Both the position numbers and the translations under genes were made by a program. A stretch of DNA of 64,000 nucleotides from Xiphophorus maculatus (lineage: Eukaryota; Chordata; Actinopteri; Cyprinodontiformes; Poeciliidae): assembly GCF_002775205.1 (NCBI RefSeq), contig NC_036443.1, positions 11,771,698 to 11,835,697 of the forward strand, read 5' to 3'. Every line of letters begins with the position of its first letter. Within the stretch, counting starts at the first letter, position 1. Under the pieces are notes generated by a model, which had not been told where the DNA came from, ran no database searches, and was given only the letters and a program-made list of their open reading frames with translations. Below are positions 52,275 to 64,000 of the stretch, piece by piece.

Positions 52275-53657
52275 GTAAGTATTATATAGCTTGTATTTGT
52301 TTATTTATTTATTTGGACCGACTGGCCTTTACCGAACTGATTAGCTTTAGACTGTCGAAATGCAACTGAAAATATAATGTGAGGAAAGAATACAACAATC
52401 ATCAGTTATGACTTTAAATTTAATAATTTGACTTAGATCTGCTATTGAAATTAACTTAAAATGGATGTCATTTATAAATATATACAAATGAAAGTTGATC
52501 TCCAGTTTTATCTATCGTTGCTATTTACCATCTGATAACCACACGGGGGCACCAAATCCTCAAATAAGTTGAGTTTTTGGTTCTTTTCTTAACATTAGAT
52601 TTTTAAATATTAACATACATCCTTTAAAACAATCCAAACCTGTCAAATAATTTATATATCAATATATTTTGTGATTTGAAATAGTTCATTGCAGAGCCTA
52701 GCATTTTTTTTTAAATCTAGTACAACGGTTATATTGAATAATAGGTGCTGTTCAGTGAGCAAGAACTTTATAAAATCAAACGGTCCTGTTTCGAATCACC
52801 TGGTTTGCACTTTGATCTTTCAAAAGATTAAAATCCTGCTCTGCTTATTGAGAAAACACCATTCTCTTGATATTCCCTCCCTAAGTACCTGCAAAGACCA
52901 ATGGATTTGAACAAATCTATATTTATTTTGTGACTAAGACACACTGTTTTCCCTCTGCTTAGCACACCTTGCAGATTCTGGTTTTGTTGATCATTTTGTT
53001 TTTCTTTGTAAGATCAGAAAAAGGCGGTTTTAGGTGTACTGTTTATCCTGCCTCTGAAGTCTATGCGCTGTCCAGCTCATAAAACAGTGGTGATTATTGT
53101 TTTTAACACATTGCAGTCGGTAATGTAAAAATAGCTTATATCTGGCTTAGATTCTTGTGGAAAGATCCATAAAAGGCTAGAACCTCAATCTCAGCTATGC
53201 AGTATCAATAAGTGATCTATCATATTGAAAACTAATGAAAAAAACAGGTTAGCCCATAATGAAAATGACTTTCAGTTAAATTAGAATGTGGGTGGTCAGC
53301 TACTGCAGTGCCTCAACTGGAAAGCAACACAAGGCAAACCTCTGATCCAAAGCTTAGTTTCACAATGGTCTCACTGAGCGGATAAATGACAATGGACATC
53401 AAAGTTAATATTCAAGTGAGTTTGGGGAACATATCTTTTATCATGCATTGACATATTCAGAATTTATTTTATTGTTAACAACATTGAAGATAAAGCAAAA
53501 GAAGATATGGTAAAAGAAAATGGCATATTTTAAATTAAAACAGATGGTGGGAATATAGTCTCATTAAAATCCTGGACTGGAGCCTCTAATAAAAATGTTA
53601 TTTTGCAAATGAGCTTCAATATGTTCAGACATATAAGACAATTCCACATGAGAATCA

Positions 53658-54116
<459 letters not shown>

Positions 54117-55369
54117 TGCAGTCTTGCTATCTATCTTTGTTGGCTTATATGGCTTGTAGGAAAAAAACAGCTTAGCTTTTTTAAAAAAAAATCTGATTTA
54201 AACGTTTTAATCACAATATTATTTTTTTTTTACACAATAGTGCAGGTTGACCTTTTCTTCCAACCACAAACTTGCTGTTTTGAACAGAGCATCTTCAAAT
54301 AAATAGTTTCCTCCATTTTATAAATCAGTGGCTTTAAAGATCAAAGTTCACCTTCAGCCATGAGTTTCCATTTATATGACCACAGTAGCACTGGCTTTCG
54401 CATTTTCATGTTCAGCCTTTTATTAGATGTAGAGTGCACTACTTATTCAGTTGACAACAGAAAACTTTGTTTCTCAGGCACAACAATCAGTTGAACCACA
54501 GGTGCCTCTCAAAGATCAATCTCTGAGCGATATTTTTTTTATATGGCGACAGATTATCTGAGCTTGTTTTAGTGAAAAATTTTAGGTTTGGCATCCCTCC
54601 CTCCAGGGAACTGATATCTGTTGCTTGTAGCAGCTGTGCATGGTATACATATAATTTTGGCTGACCACTTGTTCTTATGCAACACAAAAAAAATATAAAC
54701 GTTATTTTCACCGGTATCTTGGAATAAAGATTGTTTTTGAGGACCAACCCGCAATGTTTTTTTTTTTCTCTTTCAGACATGCAGCTTGTGTTTTCTGAGG
54801 AAATCAAATTGAGTTCCAGCTTTATTGTCTAATTTAAATTGTCATATCCAATACTGAATTTCATTTTACACAGATTTTATGTTTGCCTCAGTCTGTCAGT
54901 GCTGGCTTCATCACTGTTGGGGTTTTGCATAAATCTTCACCAATTACTGTGAGGTATCCCACAGGTCATACATTTTCCAGAAGGTGAAAATCATCAGTCC
55001 TGCTGAACCGTATGCTCCTCAGCAGCTAAACCACAAAGTAGGAAACTTGTGGGATTTAGAGTATAAAATGCTATCTGTCTTTGAGTTACGCTGCCTACAT
55101 TATAGTGCCTATATAGCTGTTCTCCTTAGAAATATACTGCTTTGGTAGATGAGTAAGCACTGCAAGCTTTTGGCAAACTAGCTTGGTTTGAATCCTTTAG
55201 ATCAGTAATAGGAATATAATGAAAAAAGACCAAAGTATTCATATTGTTTTAGGTTAGAGAACAGAGAATATTCAGTGCTCAATTGGTGTAGTGGGGATTT
55301 ATGAGCAACAAAAATCACCTTTAAGACAATTTTCATGTAATAAAACAACGTTCCACAGAATTGAAATAA

Positions 55370-56260
55370 AAAATATGCATAGTTTTAATTATTTCTTTAC
55401 TAATAAAATTTTGTGTATACCCCCCTCTACTTAGATAACCCCAAATTGATTCCAGTGCAGTCAACTGCCTTCAGAAGTAAACAAATTGTACAATTGGGTA
55501 AGTATGTCAGTAATCACAGTTATAAATCTAGATGATCTGTCAAGGTTTCAGATGATTGTTAGGGAATATTGGCAAACAAATATTATCACGTAAACTAGGG
55601 ATTAAAGTAAACAGATCAAAGTTAATGTTTTGAACATGTTTAAGACAGATTTAGGCTATAAAAAATACACTAAGCTTTGAACTTCTGAGAGAGAGCACTG
55701 TTCCAACCATAATCTGAAAATGAAAATGAGTATGGCATAACTGTTAACCTAACAAGACATGGACATTTCCCTAAACTGACATCTAAGTGACTGTGGATGG
55801 TAACTCGGGAGGAGCTGCATAGATCTAGTGGAAGAATCTTTCAAAAATGAAAATCATGTAGTAGTCACACAGTCCCCAAACAAAACCATTGTACAAAGAA
55901 AGGCCAGTTTGCTGTTTGTCAACTGCTATAGAGGTGACACAGCAATCAGATTAGACCTGTATTGATGTTTTTACCCCATAAAGCTTCACTTGTGGAGGAA
56001 GTAAAACATCCCACTGATTACTTCTTTCATGCAGTGAAATCTGGTGGAGGATCTGTGGGAATATTTTCTTCAGCAGGGAAAGGAAATCTACTGGACAGAA
56101 CTGAGTATACGTGGTAATCTTGCAAGATCTTATGCCATCCTTTTCACAATTATGTGTGGTTCTATCAAATAAAATAAACTGAAGTTTGGGGTTGCAACAA
56201 GACAAAACGTACACATCTTGGAAAGACACGAATACATTAATGAAAATCCCTCTTATCACA
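55370..56260 (+). mobile_element. Decayed Tc1/mariner element, sense
   Basis: The left part matches the 5' leader of fish Tc1 elements (AACTGCCTTCAGAAGT at about 55470). Then comes a mutated transposase 5' half (GCTATAAAAAATACAC, CACTGTTCCAACCATAATC, ACATGGACATTTCCCTAAAC, GGAGGAGCTGCATAGATC), the TTTTCTTCAGCAGGGA block (about 56065) and a terminal region at 56165-56255. Stops and deletions interrupt every frame. Confidence 0.7.
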
Positions 56261-58434
56261 ACCATTCAAGCGAAAATTGTGATAAAAGGTTGATTGTAAA
56301 TTACTAGATTGTTACAGCGACCCATTCAAAGCATCATTTAAAACCTTTATCCAGTTTACCATCACCAACCAACCTAACAGACAAAATCATGGGAAAACAA
56401 ACTAATCTGATCTCCTCTCACCTAAAAGGGGACGTTCTATTTTCAGAATGAATCCAAGATATTTTACATGGTTTCAGACTCAAATATGAGTCCCACCTGT
56501 TTATTGCTTCTCTGCTTACTAACTTAGAAGCAGCAACACAACACTGTTTTGGTAATGAAATGCAAATCCCTGGGTGGTGCACACAATTATGTTTTCTAAT
56601 AAAACATGTGAAAGCCCAGAATAACAGGTCAAAGTGGGATCTGAAATACCTCTGCAATTTAACGCATTCCTTAATGTCTCGTTGTTCTTGCTGAAGTTTA
56701 TGAATGTATTCTTCTGCCGAAAACCACAACATAAGCAAAGGCACCAAGGCTATTGTCAAACAGAACATAGCGTATGGTGCTAAAGCAAAGTCTAACCTGT
56801 TGTGTTAATGACCTGATAAAACAAAAAGAATAAAGGACTATGCATAGCTTAACTCTATGGACAATATCTGAAGTTTAAAGACTGTCATAATGAGCTAAGT
56901 TGCAAAATGCAATTTAAACTCCTAAATGTGAAACAAAACACAAAGAGGAGGGAGAGAGAGATTTAATTGAGATACATTTACTGCTCTCAACCTCATTTTA
57001 TTGCCTTAATTAGCAATGCCAAAGCATGCTAACCGAGGAGATTGTGTTCCCTTTCTGTTTAGCTCTGACGCCCCACTTATGGTAAATAACTAACAATGAA
57101 TGCATATCGAAAAAAGCAGACTGAATACATCAGAATGTACAAGGTTTTCGCAGCACGCACACATCCTGAAACCGCCAAACCACACACAGCCAACTTTCCT
57201 GATAGGGCTCTGTCTCCACAACTGGGTTGAGGAGAAAGAAAACAGAATATGGTCTTAATTTATCTGGAATTCTCTCTGTTTCCCAGCTTGGGGATTGTGC
57301 CAGAGGACTTGGGTATGGCACAAAACCGTAGCCTTAGGGAATTTGGAAGGGGACCAGAGGGCAGTCATGAGTCAGACAGATTTGGCTTCAGAGGATGCTT
57401 CAGTAGGACAGTTAATGTGTCTAATACTGGGACTAAGGAAGTAAATGGTTTGAGAGGCTGTAGATTATTAAACAAACAATAAAAAAGAGTTTAATTCTTT
57501 TCAGGAGCTTATGCCTTTGGTTCATGTCAGTGCTCTGTTCATGCATTTCTATGTTTGCCCTTGGGTTTTGGTCTGTTTCTTTCATCTTCAGGTAATTATT
57601 TCCACAAGTGAGACAATGCCTTCAGACATAGTTATAAAAAAATAAAATAAAAACAAAATCCAAATAACTCAGTTTCCTCTTTGTTATCCTGTTTCAGGCT
57701 GTCTGGCAGCCCAATATCTGAGTGTAATAAACACCTAACAGGGCCCAAGCAACTAAAGGGAAATTGGACTTGCAGACTCAGTGGGTAAAGTTTGTTTTAA
57801 TAACACTGATTTGAGCATGATTTGAAGCAACCTCCACCTAAAAGTCACCCAATCCGTGCTCCAGCAGTGTGACTCATTTCTACCACCTGCATCATTGCCT
57901 TTCATTAAAAAATATGTTCCTGTTTAATTGCTACATCTTTGGCTCACATTTGCCACCTCAGAGTGTTTTTATTTTGGTGAGGTCACATCCATCCATCATG
58001 GTGTAACACATATGATTACAATTACTAGTAGCTATTTTATGTCTTACATAATATTGCAACAACAGAACTATAACTTTCTTTGGCACACACCTTTCACAGA
58101 TGAGATTAGTCATCTAAAATAATTGATTTAATAGATAATGTTCAATAAATCATCCAATAAAACATGCAACTTTTTGTAAAAGTTATCATAACCCCCTAAA
58201 ACTATTTAAGATATGACTCCATCTTAACTGCAGATTAGGTTTATTAGTAAAATATGCAAACTTACATTTTTTTTTTACAATAAACAAATCACAGAAGAAC
58301 AATTTAAATAACTGAACACAAGCAATATTACAAGTGCTTTCTTCAAATACCACACAAAATTATTTGAATTCATTCCTTGCAAATTTGTCAAAACATAAAC
58401 ATCTTGGAAAGACATGAATACATTAAATGTATCA

Positions 58435-58470
58435 ACACTAAAAACATGCATTTTTGCATGTTTTTAGTGT
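58435..58470. repeat. 16-bp perfect inverted repeat, TTTT loop
   Basis: ACACTAAAAACATGCA is followed by TTTT and then its exact complement. Just before it (about 58390-58430) is a copy of the CATCTTGGAAAGACA(T/C)GAATAC sequence that also occurs at 56208-56233 in the Tc1 relic, so the hairpin is probably at the end of a small related element. Confidence 0.65.
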
Positions 58471-59100
58471 CAGTGGAAGCAAAGCATTATTGGACACTGC
58501 CGTGCTTCTTTGCTATTAGGATGTTCTTCTTTAGATAATGTTCTTCTTACCGCAAACACTCCAGGTGTTTAGGAGTTGTATCTCGAACACGCCTAATGCA
58601 GCTATCATGTCTTCGATTGATTGCCTCAAGCACGCCTGATCCACACTATGAAAAATTCTGTTCAGGTATTTTAATAATTCTAATACTGAAATGGCAATTA
58701 AAAGTAGAAATTAATCATTCATTTGGATCAAAACCTCATAATTAGTTAATTTTGTTCCTAGTTTGTTCCTGTGTAACTTATTGTAAACACCTGAGCAGTT
58801 TTGAGTTTTCCCCATAATTCTGTTTGCAAGAGGTTGAATATTTTCATCTGCAACTGTGTGAGGGCACTTCGAAATCTAAAGTATGTGAACCCACATTGTT
58901 TTTATAACAAATAATTGTATTATTATTTGTACTCACTTATTTACTTATTTGTATTATTAGTATCATTTTTTCCAAGTGTTTTTTTTCTTATTTAGCTAGT
59001 TATAAAGCACTTGTGTCATGTTCTGTTGTTTTCAAACAAGCTGTAGAAAATAAATTGGCATCTTATACATAGCAGCCTCAACACCGACACAACATTGCCC

Positions 59101-59147
59101 TTTTTCTTTCTTTCTTTCTTTTTTTCTTTCTTTCTTCCTCTCTTTCG
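59101..59147. repeat. TTTC microsatellite
   Basis: Interrupted TTTC/TTCC pyrimidine repeat about 530 bp upstream of the EDN3 start codon. Confidence 0.85.
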
Positions 59148-59555
59148 CCTTGCCAATAAGATCCAAATACGCGTAATTGTCGTTTCACTGACTTCTAATT
59201 AGAAGTCTTCTGCATTTTTATTAATGGTAAATGAGAATCAATTAATCAAATTAGGCCTAAATATATATTATACAACTTGTGAGACTTCAGCATCGCATGT
59301 GCCCTGCAGTCTCCTGTTGCGTAAGAGTGTTAGGAGAGGTGTGGGCGTGGACCTTTGCCTCTCCAAAGCCCCACACCTTTGATTTGGGCTTTTTAGGAGC
59401 AGTGACATTGTGGATCATCGCCCCGCTCTTTGCGGACGTCGTTTTATTGAGATACAGGCACGTTTGTAGTTGATATTAAGACGGGAAAATATTAATTCCA
59501 CTTTAATACGCTTGCTTGGGATTAAATTTATGACTTAATTTCAAAGAGTGGAAAG

Positions 59556-59563
59556 CATAAAAA
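59556..59563 (+). promoter_or_regulatory. edn3: Probable EDN3 TATA box
   Basis: CATAAAAA lies about 120 bp before the EDN3 ATG, in a locally GC-richer stretch. Transcription would start near 59590. Endothelin genes commonly have TATA promoters. The call rests on position. Confidence 0.4.
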
Positions 59564-59677
59564 GCCGCCTTGCTGACCGTCTGGACCATGTGAGCTGCGA
59601 GGATTTTACATCAAACTTAATGGATATACGTTCTCATCTGACTATGATTCAGTTTTGGAGAGTCTGACGCAGCTAGA

Positions 59678-60081
59678 ATGCTGTTCTTTCACACAAGTAT
59701 GATGGTTTTCCGAATACTGGTTCTGATAATTTTGCAAGGTAAGTTTTTATTTTGTATTTTTTAATATATATTTATATTATTTAAAATATATTCAGACAGT
59801 AGTCGCCTTGGTTTATTTTTTGGGGTGGGGGGTGGGGGTGTACTTATTTGACATATTGTTTCACGTCCTTTTAATAAAGGCGTTTTGATGTCCCACGTGA
59901 AATCCGAGAGCGACCCCAGAAGTGTCCCGGACTCCAAGGTGATGGGCTCCACGGGATCGGAGGCTTCAGAGCCGTCTGAGACCTCAAGGTCCAGACAAAA
60001 GCGCTGCACCTGTTATTCCTACACGGACAAAGAGTGTGTCTATTACTGCCACCTGGACATCATCTGGATTAACACTCCTGA
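59678..60081 (+). CDS. edn3: Endothelin-3 precursor, first two coding exons
   Basis: EDN3 encodes a secreted vasoactive peptide that signals through endothelin receptor B, important for neural-crest cells. Exon 1 (59678-59738) encodes a hydrophobic signal peptide, [20 protein letters not shown]. Exon 2 (59880-60081) encodes an acidic/Ser-rich propeptide, the furin-type site SRQKR and the mature 21-residue peptide at 60005-60067. The mature peptide starts [14 protein letters not shown] and ends HLDIIW, with the four cysteines and C-terminal Trp in place. It differs from human ET-3 at three positions near the N terminus. INTPE follows, as in big endothelin-3. The exon ends in phase 2 at a GTAAGA donor. 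The remaining exons, including the endothelin-like repeat, were not found by 64000. Two further in-frame ATGs at codons 8 and 9 could also start. Confidence 0.93.
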
Positions 60082-60224
60082 GTAAGATAGGATTCTCAAA
60101 ATAACTGATCTGCTCACAATGTATCTTTTACAAGTCATTGTACCTGTAACAGCATGACCCTGTGTTGTTTAGCTCTGTTTGCGTTCCCTTCCACTCTGAC
60201 CTGCTTCCCCTGTCCGTGCTGAGC

Positions 60225-60690
60225 TAACGCATCCCCACAGCATAATGCTCCCACCACCATGTTTCACATCTATACAGCTTTGTTCAGGCTCTTGTGCAGC
60301 ACCACACACAGCTCCTCCGGAGTCACCATGTGCCTCTTGGCAGCTGCTCTCCCTGATGTTAGTTTACACACAAACGGACTACGTTTACCAGCTACGTGAC
60401 TTATAAAGGCAGTCGTGTGCAATGGATCTGATTTGAGTGTATCAGATTCAAAAAAGTTTATTAGATATGCATACTCCAGGTTTTTCTCTGTAAAAAGACA
60501 ATTAAAATGTATTCTTTTCCTCACAGTTACCTACTGTGTGGTAGGTAACTGTGTGTGGTAGGTAACTACGAGTTACCTACCACATTGTGTGAATAACTAT
60601 CACATAAAATCCAATAAAACACATCAAAGTCTGTTATTTTAGCACAAAAAAATATGGATAAACCGCCAGATGTTTGAATACGTTTGTGAA
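60225..60690 (-). mobile_element. Internally deleted Tc1-like element in EDN3 intron
   Basis: 60229-60275 matches the antisense GCATCCCCACAGCATAATGC block of Tc1 transposase. At about 60310-60345 it jumps to the GCTCCTCCGGAGTCACCATG block, skipping several hundred bases. 60600-60690 matches the element end (ACATAAAATCCAATAAAACA, then GAATACGTTT). The deletion makes it resemble a MITE derivative. It contains the paired hairpins listed separately. Confidence 0.6.
60522..60584. repeat. Two adjacent hairpins built from one GTAGGTAACT unit
   Basis: CACAGTTACCTAC (60522-60534) pairs with GTAGGTAACTGTG (60541-60553) over 13 bp with a 6-base loop. TGTGGTAGGTAACT (60554-60567) pairs with AGTTACCTACCACA (60571-60584) over 14 bp with a 3-base loop. 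All four arms share the same 10-base unit, giving a tandem cruciform-forming repeat inside the Tc1 relic. Confidence 0.75.
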
Positions 60691-61364
60691 GGCGCAGGAT
60701 AACAGTGTAGAACGTGTGGCATAGTTTCTACAAGCCTCTCTAGACAGGATCCTGCCATATGTCAGTGAGGACAGAGTGAAGGAAATGATCTGCCGATTGG
60801 CTTGCGGTGGATTTATGCAACTAAGAGAGAGAAATCATTTATGTTTAGGGAATATGCTATTGTCAAATCACACCCTGTCATATTCCCCCAAGGCGACGCA
60901 GTTTTAGTTCAAGTGATAACAAGCCCGAAAGAGACTTCTCGTCTTCCCCCAGTTTCAATTCACAAGCTAAATCCCTGTAGTATTATCTAGTAGAGCTTGC
61001 ACCGTACACCCTTTTCTACTGGATTAGTATGTACTCAGAGCTTCAACCGGGTCTAATAGTTTTAATGACGTTCACGGTCTTTTTGTTGTAATTCGACTTT
61101 GCAGGATCCAGAACAAAGGTAATTTTGCTAAAGCTTAATGTTAAGAAAATAAAAGCCTCGCAATACGATTGAAGAGACAGCAATGCGTTTAATGGTATAA
61201 TTACATTGAATAAGGTTAAAATAAACTCTGACTCTGAAACTGTGAAGATCTGGAACAAAACAATAGGAAGAACATCATCATTAACCAACACCATTTCCAT
61301 TGCAGCAAGGTCAAAAACTTTCAGGTTTTTTTGTATTAAAGCAAGACTTTAATTCTGGATGAAC

Positions 61365-62110
61365 ACCTCCTTGCAAAAGTATTCATTGTCTTTGAACATA
61401 TATATATATATTTTTACATTTTGTCAAACTGCAGCCATTCAATCTTTATTTACAGAGCACAGTGAAGGCGGCACAAAGTGCTTTATGGAAAATTTAGAAA
61501 AGACAAACCAAGGGTAACCATGTGGAAAAAGTACAAAACAGTGTAGCTATCAAAGGTTTGAAGCACTGAGATAGGTCTCTTGTGGTAATAATAATCATAA
61601 TTCTTCTGCAATTGATATCACAAAGAAGTGCATTGTAAAGTGAAGGGACAAGAATGCCTTGTCTGTGTTTTACAAACTTTGTATGGTGGAAAACTAATCC
61701 TTCACATCAAAATGAAAACAATAACTCACTGTGAAGTATGGTGATGACTTCGTCACGCTGTGGGGATCTGTTCTTCATCAAGAACAGGCAAGCTGGTCTT
61801 AGTTGACGAGAAGATGGATGGAGCTAAATACAGGGCAAACCTCAAAGAAATCCTGTTAGAGGTAGAGAAGGACTTGAGGAAGTAGAGGAAGAATCCCTTC
61901 AATGACCCAAAACACAGGTAGAATGGAATGCTTTAGATGAAAGCATGATCATGTGTTAGCACTGTAGCCACTGATGACCTAACCTTATAGAGGCTAAGAG
62001 ATACCAATGCGATGCACATTTAAGTCAGCTCATACCTTTTTTCATAGTTAATTTTAAAATGTTACTGCCAATGTTGTTCTTTGGCTTGATGGTGGCATGA
62101 AACATTGCTA
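61365..62110 (+). mobile_element. Decayed Tc1/mariner element, sense, in EDN3 intron
   Basis: The element begins near CCTTGCAAAAGTATTCATTG, the typical Tc1 end. It resumes at about 61715-61960 with transposase-derived sequence (ACTGTGAAGTATGGTGATGA, GAAGATGGATGGAGCTAAAT, ATCCTGTTAGAGGTAGAGAA, GACCCAAAACACAGG). Frameshifts and stops show it is inactive. Confidence 0.65.
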
Positions 62111-63009
62111 TCTAATCATGCTAAATTTAGACTGAAAATTATTTCAGCTTTATTGTTTTTGATAAAGCAACAAACATTGGCAGAAAAAAGACAGTATGAT
62201 GGTTGTTTTTGGTGGTTGATATTTTCCTCTGTTACCACAAAACAGTCATATTTCAATCACTAAAAGTGATAAACAGAAGCCGTAAACAGGGGCGGTGACA
62301 CATGCACCCGTTTACGGGAAACTTAAATATCTCAAGTGTATCTTCCTGCAGCATTTTTTTTTTCTTCTCCATGTCAAACTGAGGAAAATTGCTCTAAGCA
62401 TAAAGGCAGTCAGACCACAGATTACAATCAAGGTGTTAAAATATAAATTCCAACACACCCAGCATTGACACCTTCATACCACATCTCAAGCAAGAAATCA
62501 AACAACCATCCGTGTTTTTTTCTTCCTGGCTTCTACTGCCAAAATTGCTACAGGCTGTCTCAGATAAACAACTAAATTTATTACTTCAAAGCATGTCAGG
62601 ACAAACAGACATACTTCAAATACTGAATGAAGCAATGAAATGGAAAACAACAAAAATATGGGAGAATATGTTGGGGGGGGGGTTTGTATGGAAATTTCTG
62701 AATAAACAATACCAAACCAGGATGAGAAAGTCAATCTTTCTGATACATGATTTTCCAGTGTTTTGTGAAAAGTTTTATAGCCTTTTCAACTTTTTTTTTT
62801 CATGTTACAATGACTACACCATTCTGAATACACTTGATTTAAACTATTTTGTTGTAGATCTAACTGTATGCTCAGAGCTGCTATTTTGCTGGACGGTCAA
62901 ATTTTGCCCCAAGCAGTTTGTAATTTCTCCATTGTTGCCCATTTAGCTCCATCCGTTATCCTTTAAGCTATGGCTAATTTCGCAGTACATATTAGAAAAA
63001 AAATATTCT

Positions 63010-63440
63010 CAATGACATGCGAACATGTGGTGCGTTTGTTTTCTGCACACACCGCATTTTACATAAAGGTCAAAAGCTTGACTTTCAGTCTCTTCTGAAT
63101 GCATTACATTCTTCTAACATGATGTATGACACATGGAACATCAAGCAGGACTTCTTACGGTTTTCTTATTGCCACCTTTTCATTTACACAATATTATTAG
63201 TTGTCCTGTTCACAGATTCTCCTGCCTAACTGTGGATGTCTGCAGCTCCTCCATACTTACCATGGACCTTTAAGATACTTATGAGTTGCTCGTATACTGA
63301 AATTTACACAAAGTTGGAAGGGACATTCTGAAATCGAATTGGTTGAGGTTTATTTTTTATCAGAGTAAAGGAGGCTGAGGACAAATCAACACTTGTTTTC
63401 AGACCTTAATTTGTTCAAAAGAATTCCACTTTCAATTCAT
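63010..63440 (-). mobile_element. Tc1-like fragment, antisense, in EDN3 intron
   Basis: About 63055-63140 and 63185-63280 match antisense transposase sequence (AGGTCAAAAGCTTGACTTTC, GATTCTCCTGCCTAACTGTG, GTCTGCAGCTCCTCCATAC). 63360-63425 matches the outer end (CAGAGTAAAGGAGGCTGAGG). Internal parts are lost. Confidence 0.6.
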
Positions 63441-64000
63441 AAATCTGAAGTACTCTCTGTTCGTTTATTAAATTATAATAAAATACAAAAGGTGAATAAG
63501 GTTCAAGATGTGTAGTTGGATTGGCATGACAGTGTATTAAACAAAGCTTCAGTAAGGCTCGAGTGAGGCTACTTTTTAGTCATACTTACACGTGGCTAAA
63601 AATAATTTCCAAATTTAATGCTGTTGTACATGGAAGTGGAGACTCCTTATCTCCCAAACGTGAAACAAAAGAGGGTACGCTGCCTCAAAGCAATTCCCTC
63701 CTCACCAGCTCGTGCTAGGATTTGCAGAATCATTTGTTTTTATATTAAACCGTAACTCTGATGCACAGCTGCCATTTCACACTGAAGAGTCTTTTTAGGC
63801 AATCATATGTAAACTGGCAGACAAAGGAGGAGGCGAGCACTTCAAAGTGGAAGCAATGGGAGACATGTCTGTTACACTGCAGGTATTCAGTAAGACACAG
63901 GCAGTTTGGCATATTCTAACAAGTAAAGCAAGATGGGAAGATGGGAACAGTAAAGGAGGGAAAGTGATTTATTTTATTTATTTATTTAGTGATTTATTTT

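Larger units (their letters stand above)
60082..64000. other. edn3: EDN3 intron 2 (no further exon recognised)
   Basis: No endothelin-like cysteine pattern or other coding exon was seen. The DNA is AT-rich and carries three Tc1 relics (60225-60690, 61365-62110, 63010-63440), a paired hairpin at 60522-60584 and simple-sequence runs. EDN3 therefore appears to have a second intron of more than 3.9 kb. Confidence 0.55.

Noticed and set aside
56418-56768. 116-codon minus-strand open frame with a hydrophobic start
   Set aside because: No recognisable family or splice context, and it follows directly after a Tc1 relic. It could be repeat-derived, but there is no support for a gene.
62512-62946. 144-codon plus-strand open frame in the EDN3 intron
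   Set aside because: AT-rich composition, no family, no homopolymer-free coding character, and it lies between Tc1 relics. Probably chance.

Overview
The window is vertebrate nuclear DNA, most likely from a teleost fish. Intron-containing genes match the human 20q13.3 neighbourhood (PHACTR3, SYCP2, PPP1R3D, FAM217B, EDN3). Introns are compact, many of them under 100 bp, and noncoding DNA carries decayed Tc1/mariner elements of the fish type. No bacterial, viral or CRISPR feature was seen. Gene names come from recalled protein families and from intron phases that join into single open frames; no database search was possible.

Layout: 1-7182 is noncoding, probably a 5' intron or the upstream region of PHACTR3, with a polypyrimidine/CA-rich segment at 4160-4760 and a decayed Tc1 element at 5785-6690. 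7183-18114 holds PHACTR3 (+): ten exons of the 3' part of the gene, with an internal promoter and first exon at about 16370-16883. 19179-35758 is SYCP2 (-), reconstructed as 44 coding exons (1558 codons), tail-to-tail with PHACTR3. 38748-40069 is PPP1R3D (-), with two coding exons. 42406-45413 is FAM217B (+), four coding exons, head-to-head with PPP1R3D. 47779-52089 is TTLL9 (-), 13 coding exons, with a possible divergent first exon at 52194-52274. 52275-59677 is a gene-poor interval with a roughly 460 bp TCTA microsatellite and a Tc1 relic. 59678-60081 holds the first two coding exons of EDN3 (+); later exons were not found before the window ends.

The genes do not form a pathway. PHACTR3 is an actin/PP1 regulator, SYCP2 builds the meiotic chromosome axis, PPP1R3D targets PP1 to glycogen, TTLL9 modifies axonemal tubulin, EDN3 is a secreted peptide hormone and FAM217B is uncharacterised. 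PHACTR3 and PPP1R3D both bind PP1, but their proximity is inherited synteny.

The most unusual observations are: an AT-AC intron of the ATAAGT class in SYCP2; a GC-AG intron in SYCP2; no detectable RPEL1 exon in PHACTR3; a PHACTR3 short-isoform start codon placed so that the main-isoform 3' splice site becomes coding sequence; and an extra in-frame coding exon in PPP1R3D.
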